Part shown: in pieces, positions 34,075 through 44,222 of the stretch
Layout: every line of letters begins with the position of its first letter
Numbering within the stretch: the stretch's first letter is position 1
Assembly: GCF_020193655.1 (NCBI RefSeq)
Contig: NZ_JADYVE010000005.1
Span: 124,001-188,000, forward strand
DNA length: 64,000 nucleotides
Direction of reading: 5' to 3'
Source: Ensifer sp. IC3342
Lineage (GTDB): Bacteria > Pseudomonadota > Alphaproteobacteria > Rhizobiales > Rhizobiaceae
Position numbers and translations under genes: made by a program
Notes under the pieces: generated by a model
What the model was told of the DNA's origin: nothing
What the model saw: only the letters and a program-made list of their open reading frames with translations
Database searches by the model: none

Positions 34075-35445
34075 CTAGCGCAGCACCTTGCCGGGATTGA
34101 GGATGCCGTTCGGGTCAAGGGCATTCTTGATCCGGCGCATGACGTCGAGTTCGGCGGCGCTGCGGGACCGATCGAGGAAGTCGCGCTTCAGCGTACCGAT
34201 GCCGTGTTCGGCGGAAATGGATCCGTGATACGTGGCGACGAGCGGGTAGACAACGGCATCGACCCGATGAGCGGTTTCTTCATCGGCGCCCGAAACGGAA
34301 AAGGCGATATGGAGATTGCTGTCGCCGACATGGCCGAAAAAGGAGACATGTGCCGATGGAAACCGGTTGGAAAGCGCCCTGCCGCATTCCTCGGCAAAGC
34401 GCCCGATATCGCCGATCGGCAGGCTGACATCGAGATTGACGAGGGAAGGCAGCAACCTGTCCATGGCATGGCCTTCGCGCACGCGCCAGAAGCTCTGGGC
34501 CTCCTTGTCCGACTGGGCGACCAGCGCATCGCCAATCAATCCGTCTTCGAGGGCCTGTCCGAGGAAGGCTTCGAATGGCTCGCGCTCGCCGTCCTTTCCG
34601 TGGATGTCCTGCTCGAGGATCACGGCGAAGGCGGGAGACGTCTCGAAGAATTTTCGTCCTTCCGCCTCGCAATTGAAACGGAAATAGCTTTCCCACATCG
34701 CTTCAAACGCGGAAAGACCGGAGAGCTCCCGCTGAGCGCGCTTCAGGAAGGCAACAACGTCCGTGTAGTCGCCGAGCGCGCAGAGTGCAGTCAGCCGCCC
34801 GGCCGGCAGCGGACGCAGGCGCAGCACGGCGCGCGTGATGATGCCGAGCGTACCTTCCGAACCGATGAAGAATTGCCTGAGGTCGTAGCCAGTATTGTTC
34901 TTGATCATCTTGTTGAGCGAAGAGATCACCGTGCCGTCGGCAAGCACGACCTCGATGCCGAGGACATTGTCGCGCGCGACCCCGTTGCGGATGACACGGA
35001 TACCGCCGGCATTGGTGGCGAGATTGCCGCCGATCTGGCATGAGCCGCGCGCGCCGAGATCGATCGGCAGCAGGAAACCCGCATCCTCGGCCGCGCGCTG
35101 TGCGACTTCAAGCGGCGTGCCGGCAAGCACGGTCATCGTCGCGGCCGCCGCGTCGATCTCCTCGATCCCGGAAAGCCGCTCCGTCGAAATGACAACGTCG
35201 CCGGCGTTGGGGTTGGCGCCGCCGGCGAGCCCCGTCATGCCGCCCTGCGGCACCACGCTCTGGCGATGCGCATTGCAGATACTGAGCGCGGTAGCGACCT
35301 CGGCCGTGCTCGCCGGGCGAACCACCGCGCTCGGGAGGTTTCTCCCGGTGAGGCTGGCGTCGCTCCGATAGCGTTCGCTGATCCGGTCGCCGGTCAGCAC
35401 TACCGCCTCGCCGAGCGATCGTGCCAGATCTTCGATGACAGACAT
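34075..35445 (-). CDS. FAD-binding oxidase (GlcD/D-lactate dehydrogenase type)
   Basis: A 456-aa flavoprotein of the VAO fold. The FAD domain (about 40-220) has VVPQGGMTGLAGGANP and GGNLATNAGGIRVIRNG, with TGYDLRQFFIGSEGTLGI (near 185-202); the C-terminal cap carries the conserved histidines FGHVGDSNLH and SAEHGIG. It should oxidise a D-2-hydroxy acid. Its ATG overlaps the cysA stop by one base (TGATG), so it is translated with the sulfate transporter. The link with sulfate uptake is unusual and the substrate is unknown. Confidence 0.9.
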   Translation of the reverse strand: MSVIEDLARSLGEAVVLTGDRISERYRSDASLTGRNLPSAVVRPASTAEVATALSICNAHRQSVVPQGGMTGLAGGANPNAGDVVISTERLSGIEEIDAAAATMTVLAGTPLEVAQRAAEDAGFLLPIDLGARGSCQIGGNLATNAGGIRVIRNGVARDNVLGIEVVLADGTVISSLNKMIKNNTGYDLRQFFIGSEGTLGIITRAVLRLRPLPAGRLTALCALGDYTDVVAFLKRAQRELSGLSAFEAMWESYFRFNCEAEGRKFFETSPAFAVILEQDIHGKDGEREPFEAFLGQALEDGLIGDALVAQSDKEAQSFWRVREGHAMDRLLPSLVNLDVSLPIGDIGRFAEECGRALSNRFPSAHVSFFGHVGDSNLHIAFSVSGADEETAHRVDAVVYPLVATYHGSISAEHGIGTLKRDFLDRSRSAAELDVMRRIKNALDPNGILNPGKVLR

Positions 35446-36554
35446 CACGTACCGGTGCGCGCGAGTTCGCGTGCCCGCGTCTCCACCTCTTGCGGTGCCG
35501 GTTGCAGGTTTTCCTCCTTGCGGAAGAGCTTCCACTTCGTCGGCCGGAAAGCGACGCGGGTGTGGTCGGTGGAAGTCGCGCGTTCCGGCGGTAGTTCGAT
35601 TTCGACCGAGGGCTGCGTCCGCCCAAGGTCGAGCTCGAGATGGCGCGTTCCGGCCACGCGGCGGCTGCCCGTCACGAGGCCAGCCAGACACCCGCCGCAG
35701 CCATCGATGAGCTCGATGTCATGCGGGCGGAAGTAGAGCGTCGCCGTTCCGTCCGGCTCGTTGGCGGCGCGAAGGCCGATCGGCCGGTCCTCGAACCAGA
35801 TTTCACCGTTCGCAAGCGTGACGTTGAGGCTGTTGGACTGGCCGATGAAGCCGTAGACGAATGGCGAGATGGGATGGTCGTATATTTCGTCCGGCGTGCC
35901 GACCTGCTCGATCGCGCCCTTGCTCATGACGACGACGCGGTCGGCGAGCTCAAGGGCCTCCTCCTGGTCGTGGGTGACGAAGATGGTCGTGTGACCCGTG
36001 CGGTCGTGAATTTCCCTGAGCCAGCGTCTCAGCTCCTTGCGGACCTGGGCATCGAGTGCACCGAAGGGCTCGTCGAGCAGCAGCACGTTGGGCTCGACCG
36101 CCATGGCGCGGGCGAGCGCCACGCGCTGCCGCTGGCCGCCGGAGAGCTGGGCCGGATAGCGTTTTTCGAGGCCGGAGAGTTGCACGAGATCGAGCAGATC
36201 AAGTGCCCGGCGGCGGATTTCGGCGGCCGGCGGCCGCCTGTTGGCCGGCCGCACCTTCAGCCCGAACGCGACGTTGTCGAGCACCGTCATGTGCCGGAAG
36301 AGGGCGTAGTGCTGGAAGACGAAACCGATGTTTCGTTCCTGCACGCTCTTCTTCGATGCATCCTCGTCGCCGAAGAAGATCATACCTCCGGTCGGGCTCT
36401 CTAGCCCGGCGACGAGCCGCAGCAACGTGGTCTTTCCCGAGCCGGACGGGCCAAGCAAGGCGATCAGTTCGCCGGACCGGATATCGAGCGAGACGTCGTC
36501 GAGCGCCGGGAAGCGGCCGAATTCCTTGCGTATGTTCTGGACGCGGACTTCCAT
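35445..36554 (-). CDS. cysA: Sulfate ABC transporter ATP-binding protein
   Basis: A 369-aa ATPase with GPSGSGKTT (Walker A), FQHYALF (Q-loop), [14 protein letters not shown] and [16 protein letters not shown] (Walker B/D-loop), [12 protein letters not shown] (H-loop) and a TOBE-type C-terminal region. It powers sulfate/thiosulfate import with CysT and CysW. It starts 15 bp after cysW and ends overlapping the FAD oxidase gene. Confidence 0.95.
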   Translation of the reverse strand: MEVRVQNIRKEFGRFPALDDVSLDIRSGELIALLGPSGSGKTTLLRLVAGLESPTGGMIFFGDEDASKKSVQERNIGFVFQHYALFRHMTVLDNVAFGLKVRPANRRPPAAEIRRRALDLLDLVQLSGLEKRYPAQLSGGQRQRVALARAMAVEPNVLLLDEPFGALDAQVRKELRRWLREIHDRTGHTTIFVTHDQEEALELADRVVVMSKGAIEQVGTPDEIYDHPISPFVYGFIGQSNSLNVTLANGEIWFEDRPIGLRAANEPDGTATLYFRPHDIELIDGCGGCLAGLVTGSRRVAGTRHLELDLGRTQPSVEIELPPERATSTDHTRVAFRPTKWKLFRKEENLQPAPQEVETRARELARTGT

Positions 36555-36569
36555 GGATGTCTGGACCTT

Positions 36570-37457
36570 TCAATGCCTGCGGCTGGCAGCGATCTCGTCG
36601 CTGTAGCGGAGTTCAAGTGCCGTCTTCAGGACGAGCGTTACCAGCGCCAGGAGCGCAAGGAGCGCCGCCACTGCAAAGGCGGCGACGAAATTGTACTCAT
36701 TATAGAGGATTTCCACCTGCAACGGCATCGTGTTCGTTTGGCCGCGAATATGGCCGGAAACGACCGAGACCGCACCGAACTCTCCCATGGCGCGCGCGTT
36801 GCAGAGAAGCACGCCGTAAAGCAGGCCCCATTTGATGTTGGGCAGCGTCACATGCCAGAAGGTTTGCCAGCCGGTGGCGCCGAGCGACAATGCCGCTTCC
36901 TCGTCGCTGGTGCCCTGCTCCTGCATCAGCGGGATCAGTTCGCGCGCGACGAAGGGGAAGGTGACGAACACGGTTGCGAGCACCAGCCCGGGAACGGCAA
37001 AGAGGATCTGGATGCCGTAGTTCTGCAGGATAGGGCCAAGCAGGCTGTGCGACCCGAAGAGCAGCACGAAGACAAGGCCCGAAATCACCGGGGACACCGA
37101 GAAGGGCAGGTCGATCAAGGTCGTCAGGAATGCCTTGCCCTTGAACTCGAACTTGGCGATCGCCCAGGCGGCCGCCACCCCGAAGACGAGATTGAGCGGC
37201 ACAGCGATCGCGGCAACCAGCAACGTCAGGCGAATGGCAGAAAACGTCTCCGCATCACGCAGTGCCGAGACGAATTCTGCTGGTCCCTTGCGGAACGCCT
37301 CGATAAACACCGTGGCAAGCGGCAGCAGTAGGAACAGCACCACGAAACCGAGGGCAACCACGATCAGGGTCGTGCGTGCGAGCCGAGTTTCCGAGGTTGC
37401 AGCCCTGACCAGCTTTGACGGCTCAGCAATCGCCGTCGAACCGACATCATGCGCCAT
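36570..37457 (-). CDS. cysW: Sulfate ABC transporter permease CysW
   Basis: A 295-aa inner-membrane protein with six predicted helices and the permease EAA loop ([21 protein letters not shown]). CysW-type features include [20 protein letters not shown]. It overlaps the end of cysT by 11 bp. It forms the heterodimeric channel with CysT. Confidence 0.95.
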   Translation of the reverse strand: MAHDVGSTAIAEPSKLVRAATSETRLARTTLIVVALGFVVLFLLLPLATVFIEAFRKGPAEFVSALRDAETFSAIRLTLLVAAIAVPLNLVFGVAAAWAIAKFEFKGKAFLTTLIDLPFSVSPVISGLVFVLLFGSHSLLGPILQNYGIQILFAVPGLVLATVFVTFPFVARELIPLMQEQGTSDEEAALSLGATGWQTFWHVTLPNIKWGLLYGVLLCNARAMGEFGAVSVVSGHIRGQTNTMPLQVEILYNEYNFVAAFAVAALLALLALVTLVLKTALELRYSDEIAASRRH

Positions 37458-38307
37458 AGCCGTATCTCCGTCTGCTCCAGGACTGGATCGTGTTGATGAC
37501 CAGCAGCATGATGAAGGAAATGAGCAGCATCACCGCGGCAATCGCGGTCGCCGCCGGATAGTTGAACTCCTCGAGGCGAATGATGATCAAGAGCGGAGCG
37601 ATCTCCGAGACGTAAGGCAGGTTGCCGGCGATGAAGATGACGGAGCCGTATTCACCGACGCCACGCGCAAAGGCGAGCGCGAAGCCCGTCAGCCCGGCGG
37701 GGAGAAGGCCCGGCAGCAGGACGCGGCTGATCGTCTGATAGCGGCTGGCGCCAAGCGTTGCGGCCGCTTCCTCCACCTCCTTGTCGATTTCCTCCATGAT
37801 TGGCTGAACCGTTCTAACGACGAAGGGAAGGCCGACGAACACGAGGGCCACGACGATGCCGGCGGGCGTGAAAGCGATCTTGATGCCGAGCGGCGCAAGA
37901 AGCGAACCGATCCAGCCGTTCGGGGCGTAGAGCGCCGTCAGCGCAATGCCCGCAACTGCGGTCGGCAACGCGAACGGCAGATCAACCATCGCGTCGATGA
38001 CGCGCTTTCCGGGAAATCGGTAGCGAACGAGCACCCAGGCAAGCACGACGCCGAAAACGAGATTGATGACCGCCGCCACGAAAGCGGTGCCGAAGCTGAT
38101 CGTCAAAGCGTTGACAGTCCGCTCGTCAGAGGCGAGCGCCAAAAACTTCGACCAGCCGAGGCCGCTCGAGCGCCAGATGAGGCCGGAAAGCGGAATGAGG
38201 ACAATGAGGGTGAGCCATGTCAGGGTGACGCCGAGCGCCAATCCGAAACCCGGAATGACGCTCGGCTGCCGAAACTGCCATCGCGTGCTGCTGCTGCGAA
38301 AGGCCAT
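37447..38307 (-). CDS. cysT: Sulfate ABC transporter permease CysT
   Basis: A 286-aa permease with six predicted membrane segments, the EAA loop ([21 protein letters not shown]) and CysT signature [18 protein letters not shown]. It starts 6 bp after the sulfate-binding protein gene, so it is read from the same transcript. Confidence 0.95.
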   Translation of the reverse strand: MAFRSSSTRWQFRQPSVIPGFGLALGVTLTWLTLIVLIPLSGLIWRSSGLGWSKFLALASDERTVNALTISFGTAFVAAVINLVFGVVLAWVLVRYRFPGKRVIDAMVDLPFALPTAVAGIALTALYAPNGWIGSLLAPLGIKIAFTPAGIVVALVFVGLPFVVRTVQPIMEEIDKEVEEAAATLGASRYQTISRVLLPGLLPAGLTGFALAFARGVGEYGSVIFIAGNLPYVSEIAPLLIIIRLEEFNYPAATAIAAVMLLISFIMLLVINTIQSWSRRRYGYGA

Positions 38308-38313
38308 GAAATA

Positions 38314-39339
38314 TCATTGTCCCGGCTTGTAGATCTGGTCGAAAATTCCGCCGTCGGCGAAGAACTTCGGCTGAGCTTCCTTCCAACCGCCGAATTCGTC
38401 AATAGTGACCAGCTTCACATCTGCAAAGCGTGCCGTGTCCTTGGGGTCCGCAAGTTCCGGCTTGAAGGGCCGGTAATAGTGCTTGGCTGCCAGCTTCTGG
38501 CCGACATCGCTGTAGAGAAAATTCAGATAGGCTTCCGCCACCTTTCGCGTGCCCTTGCTGTCGACATTGCCGTCAACTAGCGCCACTGGCGGCTCGGCCT
38601 TGATCGAGATCGTCGGCGTTACGATCTCGAAATTGTCCGGCCCGAGTTCCTCCAGCGAGAGGTAGGCCTCGTTTTCCCAGGCGAGCAGCACGTCGCCGAG
38701 GCCCCGCTGGACGAAGGTCGTTGTTGCGCCGCGCGCGCCGGTGTCGAGAACCGGCACGTGCTTGAACAGTTGCGCCACGTACTCCTGCGCCTTCGCATCG
38801 TCACCGCCATTGGCGGCCCGTGCCCAGGCCCAGGCAGCGAGAAAGTTCCAGCGTGCACCGCCCGAGGTCTTCGGGTTCGGCGTGATCACCTGGATATCTT
38901 CCCGGACGAGATCACCCCAGTCTTTGACGCCTTTCGGATTGCCCTTGCGGACGAGGAAGACGATCGTCGAGGTGTAGGGTAAGCTGTTGTTTTCGAAGCG
39001 CGTTTTCCAGTCGGCCGGTATCTTGCCGGTCGCCGCGGCGATCGCATCGATATCGGCCTCGAGCGCCAGCGTCACGACGTCCGCCTCGAGACCGTCGATC
39101 ACCGACCGAGCCTGCTTGCCGGAGCCGCCGTGGGAGGTCTGGATCGTCACTGTCTCGCCGGTATCAGCCTGCCATTTTTCGGCGAAGGCCGCATTGAAAT
39201 CCTTGTAAAGCTCCCGAGTAGGATCATAGGACACGTTCAGGATCGTTGTGTCCGCTTGAGCGAGGCCAATGGAGCCAAGCTGCAGACTGCCGACCACAAG
39301 CGCTAGTTTTACTATTCCGGTAAGTCTATTCGAGCTCAT
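38314..39339 (-). CDS. sbp: Periplasmic sulfate-binding protein
   Basis: A 341-aa protein. A signal peptide occupies residues 1-26 (cleavage after AQA). The mature domain carries LNVSYDPTRELYKDFN, QTSHGGSGKQARSV and PKTSGGARWNFLAAWA, the anion-binding features of Sbp/CysP. The start at 39339 is chosen because GGAGGG precedes it; a Met four codons earlier overlaps that site. The 220-bp AT-rich spacer upstream should hold the operon promoter. No known sulfur-regulator operator was recognised. Confidence 0.94.
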   Translation of the reverse strand: MSSNRLTGIVKLALVVGSLQLGSIGLAQADTTILNVSYDPTRELYKDFNAAFAEKWQADTGETVTIQTSHGGSGKQARSVIDGLEADVVTLALEADIDAIAAATGKIPADWKTRFENNSLPYTSTIVFLVRKGNPKGVKDWGDLVREDIQVITPNPKTSGGARWNFLAAWAWARAANGGDDAKAQEYVAQLFKHVPVLDTGARGATTTFVQRGLGDVLLAWENEAYLSLEELGPDNFEIVTPTISIKAEPPVALVDGNVDSKGTRKVAEAYLNFLYSDVGQKLAAKHYYRPFKPELADPKDTARFADVKLVTIDEFGGWKEAQPKFFADGGIFDQIYKPGQ

Positions 39340-39561
39340 AGTGCCCTCCATCCTTTGCCAGATAAAACTATCAATTTAATCGACTACCACAACGCAAACT
39401 TATGACGCTTTGCCCCCCTTTCGTGAAATGTCCTGTCGTCAACGCGCCATTTGCAGAAATTCTTTGCTCGCTCGGGTCTCCTGTTGGCGGGGCGTGACCG
39501 CGAAAATAGCATGGTGATTTGGGTGGCGCTATATATCCGGAGCCGCCGGCTGATCACAGGA

Positions 39562-40485
39562 TCAAGCAACGTCCGGTTGCGGTAGATGGTCCGCTTCGAT
39601 GAGGGCGCCGGGCTGCTCGATGACGCGTGCAGCGACTTTTGCGGCGAACGCCGCGGCGTCACGAGGGGGCTCGCCCCGTAGCTGCATCGCCAGGAAGGCG
39701 CCGTTGAAGCTGTCGCCGGCGCTCGTCGTGTCCCTGACCGGGTCTGCGGGATGGGCAGGAACATGGATGACCGAGCCGCCGCTGCTGATCGTAATCCCGT
39801 TCGCGCCGTCCTTGACCGCGACAAGCTCCGCTCCGAGGTCGCGATAGCGTTTCGCCGTTGCTTCGGGGGTGGCGTCTCCGAAATGACTGTGCTCGTCGTC
39901 GAAGCTCGGGAAGACCATTGTCGCCACGCGAGCGCCGTCTGAAACCGCGGCGCACATCGTCTCGCTGTTTTCCCAAAGCCGTGGCCGCAGATTTGGATCG
40001 AACGCGACGGTCTTTCCTAACTCGCGCGCCCGGCGGATCTCGTCTAGCAGGCGGCCGCGATCGTCGGGCGAGAGGATCGCAAGCGTGATGCCGGAGAAAT
40101 AGACGAGCCCGGCGTCATCAATCGCCGCGCGCAGCCGGTCGCCATCTTCGGCCAGAAGCTTTGCCGCCGATGTTTCCCGCCAGTATTGGAAGCTGCGCTC
40201 GCCGTCCTTCAGGTGGATCATGTACATACCGGGATTGCGCCCCTCAATGCGGCGCACATGATCATTGGCGATACCGGCGCCGTTCATGAAGGCGAGCATT
40301 TCGTCGGAAAGCCTGTCCGTTCCGAGTGCCGTGAAGTAGCTTACCCGCCAATCGTTGCCGAGAAAGGCGCGGGCATACCACGCCGTATTGAAGCTATCGC
40401 CTGCGAAACCCTTCTTGAGATGGCCGTCGCCGGCCTGTGAAAGTTCGATCATGCATTCGCCGATCGAGAGAAATGTCTTTGGCAT
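39562..40485 (-). CDS. kdgK: 2-dehydro-3-deoxygluconokinase (PfkB family)
   Basis: A 307-aa ribokinase-fold sugar kinase. Visible are SIGECMIELS, GDSFNTAWYARAFLG, YFSGITLAIL, DPNLRPRLW and the C-terminal anion hole DTTSAGDSFNGAFL with the catalytic Asp. The IELS ... GDSFNTA pattern and FDPNLRPRLW fit KDG kinase. It converts KDG to KDPG for the Entner-Doudoroff pathway. It is a single gene upstream of, and on the same strand as, the sulfate operon. Confidence 0.9.
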   Translation of the reverse strand: MPKTFLSIGECMIELSQAGDGHLKKGFAGDSFNTAWYARAFLGNDWRVSYFTALGTDRLSDEMLAFMNGAGIANDHVRRIEGRNPGMYMIHLKDGERSFQYWRETSAAKLLAEDGDRLRAAIDDAGLVYFSGITLAILSPDDRGRLLDEIRRARELGKTVAFDPNLRPRLWENSETMCAAVSDGARVATMVFPSFDDEHSHFGDATPEATAKRYRDLGAELVAVKDGANGITISSGGSVIHVPAHPADPVRDTTSAGDSFNGAFLAMQLRGEPPRDAAAFAAKVAARVIEQPGALIEADHLPQPDVA

Positions 40486-40779
40486 CAGGTAATCCCACGA
40501 GTGGAGGGGAGGGCAGGTGTCGGTGACGAGAAGTCGCGAAGCGGCCTTCCGCCCACCATCCTAGAAAAGTTCCCGGGTGCAAATCTAGATGCGAATCGCA
40601 AGAGAGTGCCCAATCGCAGCCCGCGTGCGCGCTCGTTTACCCCCTATAAAATCGACGACCGAGGTGAGGATCCTCCAAACCCGTCCAGCGAATATCTCTC
40701 GTCTGCCTCCGGCGGCAAGAGCGTGATAGGCTGGTTGCAGCTTCAACAGTTCGAGGCGTCACCCGCCCGAAGGGAGATC

Positions 40780-42096
40780 ATGTCCGGTTCCGATGGCAGT
40801 ATTCTCGATTTTCTCGGGGTATTGGCCGTGTTTCTGCTTGTTGGCGCGAACGGCTTCTTCGTCGCTGCCGAGTTTTCGCTCGTTTCGGTCCGCCGCAGTC
40901 GCGTGGCGGAACTGGTTGCGCAACAGCGCATGAACGCGAGCGCGCTCCAGCATGCCGTCGAAAATCTCGATGCCAACCTGGCGGCCACTCAGCTTGGGAT
41001 CACGATATCCTCCCTGGCGCTGGGGTGGGTCGGTGAACCCGCGCTCGCCCATCTGATCGAGCCGTTGCTGACGATCTTGCCTGCGGCCTGGGCATCGGTC
41101 GGATCACACGCGATCGCGGTCGCGGTTTCGTTCATCATTATCACCGCACTGCACATCGTGCTCGGCGAATTGGCACCGAAGAGCTTAGCGTTGCAGCGCA
41201 GCGAGGGCACTGCGCTGGCCGTCGTCCGCCCGCTCGCGCTGTTTCTCTTTCTGTTGCGCCCCGCGATCCTCGCCCTCAACGGCCTTGGCAATCTCGTCCT
41301 TCGATTGATCGGCCTGCGCCCCGGCGCTGGCGAGGCATCACTGCATTCCCCGACCGAACTGAAGCTTCTTGTCGCCGAAAGCCAGGAAGCCGGACTTCTC
41401 GATGCCGCCCAGCAGGAACTGGTGGAGCGGATATTCAGCATTGGCGACCGAAGGATTTCCGACATCATGACACCGCGGATCGAGATCGACTGGATCGACA
41501 CCGACGACAGCCAGGAGGAGATCCTGAGGACGATCAGGGAATCTCGCCACGAGCAGCTTCTGATCGGCAGGGGCAACATCGACTATCCGCTCGGGATGGT
41601 GCTCAAGAAGGACCTGCTTGACCAGTTGCTCGATCGTCAAGCGCTGGACGTCCTCAGCGTGATTCGGGAGCCGTTGATCCTGCACGAGTCGACAGCCGTC
41701 TTCCGGGTGCTGGAGAAGTTCAAGAGCGCCCCCGTCCGGCTCGCTGCGATCATCGACGAGTACGGCAGCCTGGAGGGGATTGTCACCCAGACCGACCTTT
41801 TAGAGGCGATTGCCGGCGACCTGCCGGATACGGAAACCGTCGAGCCGGATATCGTGGTGCGCGAGGATGGCAGCATGCTGATCGAGGGCATGATGGCCGC
41901 GCATGACGCTTTCGAGAGGCTGGGTTTCCATGACCGTCCGGAGGGCGACTTTCACACTATCGCCGGCTTTGCGCTGCAGGTGCTCGGCCATCTTCCGCAT
42001 GTGGGCGAGAGCTTCGATTTCGAAGGCTGGCGCTTCGAAATCGTCGACATGGACGGCATGCGCATCGACAAGCTTCTGGCTTCGCGGACTAGCTGA
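40780..42096 (+). CDS. CNNM/CorC-type transmembrane protein with CBS domains
   Basis: A 438-aa hemolysin-like protein. An N-terminal DUF21 membrane domain (about 1-190, four helices; FFVAAEFSLVSVRRSR, LGITISSLALGWVGEPA, LGELAPKSLALQ) is followed by two CBS domains (about 215-335; ISDIMTPRIEIDWI, DEYGSLEGIVTQTDLLEAI) and a CorC/HlyC transporter-associated domain at the C-terminus. Relatives export Mg2+/Co2+. The start 40780 follows GAAGGGAG. The 294 bp upstream show no gene. Confidence 0.92.
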   Translation: MSGSDGSILDFLGVLAVFLLVGANGFFVAAEFSLVSVRRSRVAELVAQQRMNASALQHAVENLDANLAATQLGITISSLALGWVGEPALAHLIEPLLTILPAAWASVGSHAIAVAVSFIIITALHIVLGELAPKSLALQRSEGTALAVVRPLALFLFLLRPAILALNGLGNLVLRLIGLRPGAGEASLHSPTELKLLVAESQEAGLLDAAQQELVERIFSIGDRRISDIMTPRIEIDWIDTDDSQEEILRTIRESRHEQLLIGRGNIDYPLGMVLKKDLLDQLLDRQALDVLSVIREPLILHESTAVFRVLEKFKSAPVRLAAIIDEYGSLEGIVTQTDLLEAIAGDLPDTETVEPDIVVREDGSMLIEGMMAAHDAFERLGFHDRPEGDFHTIAGFALQVLGHLPHVGESFDFEGWRFEIVDMDGMRIDKLLASRTS

Positions 42097-42235
42097 CATC
42101 CCCTTTGCCGCGGTGAGGGTGATACAGCGCGATCGAGTTCTGTATCTGAATTTTGGATATAAAACAAAATAGCTGATTTGAAAAATCATACAGATTAGCT
42201 TCGGGCAAAATCGAATTCAACAAACGAGGAAGCCC

Positions 42236-43219
42236 ATGCGAGCGAAAGCCACTCTAAACCGGGAATACACGATCTCGACCGTGAAGTGAGCAAGGCGTTC
42301 AAATATTTCGACAAAACACTGGAGACGGTGGTCTGCGGCTCGTCGAATGACAAGATGAAGACCTATCCCGAGTGGGAGGCGACGGTCCTCGACGCCAGCT
42401 ATGACAGCGTCGACTATATCTCCCTGCACAAATATTTCGGAAACGAAGACCAGGACACGCTCAACTACTACGCCAAGGCGATCGATCTCGATCGTTACAT
42501 TGTCACCATCGGCGGCGTCATTGACTATATCAAGGCGAAGAAGCGCTCGAAGCGCGATGTGAAGATCTGCTTTGACGAGTGGAATGTCTGGTATCACGAC
42601 CGCAAGCAGGATGGCGAGCGCATCGCGAGCTGGGATTGGCCAGAGGCGCCGCCGCTCCTCGAAGAGCTGTACAATCTCGAGGATGCGATCTTCGTCGGTT
42701 CGCTGCTCAACGTCTTCATTCGCCGGTCCGACCTGGTGAAAATCGCCTCAGCTCGTCAACGTGATCGCGCCGATCCTGACGAAGGCCGGCGGGCCGGCCT
42801 GGCGCCAATCGATCTATTATCCGCTCCAATACGCCTCGAAATACGGACGCGGTACGGCGCTGAATGTCGTCGCGTCCAGTCCGACCTACGACTGCGACGT
42901 CGCGCAGGACGTGCCCTATCTCGACCTTTCGGCGGTTCTACAGGAGGACGGCAAGTCGCTTGCGATCTTCGCCGTAAACCGCAGCATCGATCAGCCGCTA
43001 GAGCTGACGGTCGATCTGCAGGGCTTCAAGCGAGCCAAGGTCGTTCAGCACAGAGTGCTGGAGGGTGACGACCTCAAGGCGCGCAACTCGGTCGACGATC
43101 AAAACCGCATCGTACCCAAGGCGGGGAAGGCACTCGCGGTCGACGATGCCGGCACGCTCGTCGGTACGCTCCCGCCCAGATCCTATCACTTCGTGCTGCT
43201 TTCCGTTGAGTCGGCGTGA
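42236..43219 (+). pseudogene. abfA: Alpha-N-arabinofuranosidase (GH51) pseudogene
   Basis: The remnant begins properly (GAGG site, ATG 42236, MRAKATLNREYTISTV) but reaches TGA at codon 18, and the sequence then jumps to the GH51 region starting KAFKYFDKTLETVVCGSSN. About 180 residues, with the acid/base region, are lost. The frame shifts again near 42750, where VFIRRSDLVKIA should continue AQLVNVIAPI: about eight bases are missing, and the rest (APILTKAGGPAWRQ to SYHFVLLSV) is in another frame. The nucleophile region FDEWNVWYH survives. The gene can no longer encode the enzyme. Confidence 0.9.
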
Positions 43220-43298
43220 ATCGGCCGCTGGTCCGGGCGGCTGAGGAGGTCGCCCGTATCATGAACGTGATCGATTCCAAGCGTTAGCGGGAGGCACA

Positions 43299-44204
43299 AT
43301 GTCCGGAATCAAGTTGACGGGCGTCAGCAAATCGTTCGGCGCCATGAAAGTGATCCACGATGTCGACATCGAGATCGAGCAGGGGGAGTTCGCCGTTTTC
43401 GTCGGCCCTTCCGGATGCGGGAAGTCCACTCTTCTGCGCATGATCGCCGGGCTCGAGGAAACGACCGGCGGCGAGATCCGGATCGAAGCCGAGGACGTTA
43501 CCCGCAAGGAAGCCTCGAAGCGCGGTGTGGCGATGGTCTTCCAATCCTATGCCCTCTATCCGCATTTGTCGGTCTTCGACAACATGGCCTTCAGCCTTTC
43601 CATCGCGCGCCGTCCGAAGACCGAAATCGAGACGAAGGTGAAGGCGGCGGCGGAAATCCTGCGGTTGACCGACTACCTGAACCACAAGCCGAGCCAACTC
43701 TCGGGCGGACAGCGCCAGCGCGTGGCGATCGGCCGGGCCATCATCCGCGAGCCGCGCGTCTTTCTCTTCGATGAACCGCTTTCGAATCTCGACGCCGAAC
43801 TGCGGGTGATCGAGTTTTCGGCGGAGTTGAGCTCGGAGACACCGGCCACCAACGCCAATTGGCCGTCCGACATCTCCATCTGGATCAACGGCATCAAAGC
43901 CGGTTACTGGACATCGCCGGGCGACTTCGGCGATCGCCGGGGAATTTATTCGCCGTCCTGGTGGAAGCTCAGCGGCTCACAATACGGCAAGCTCAAGACC
44001 TGGACCATTGACGACCGGGGGACCTGGATCGACGGTGCCATGGTGTCGACCCAGACGATCGCATCGCTCGGAATTCCTGATCACCACTCGATCCGATTTC
44101 GCATCGGCATCGACGAGAGGGCCGAAAACCCCGGCGGCCTGAACATCTTCGGCAAGGGCTTCGGCGACTTCGACCAGGACCTCGTCATGACCATCCATTT
44201 CTAA
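43299..44204 (+). pseudogene. Chimeric ORF: truncated sugar ABC ATPase fused to regulator C-terminus
   Basis: The 301-codon frame is open from ATG 43299 (GGGAGG upstream). Residues 1-171 are a UgpC/MalK-type ATPase with [32 protein letters not shown] and [16 protein letters not shown]. It then changes abruptly to a non-ATPase sequence ([10 protein letters not shown] ... [22 protein letters not shown] ... [16 protein letters not shown]) that I recognise as the C-terminal domain of ArsR-type sugar-related regulators. The H-loop and TOBE domain are lost. A deletion joined the two in frame near 43810. It may be expressed, but transporter function is unlikely. Confidence 0.8.
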
Positions 44205-44222
44205 GGCGGCGGCCGCGAACGC

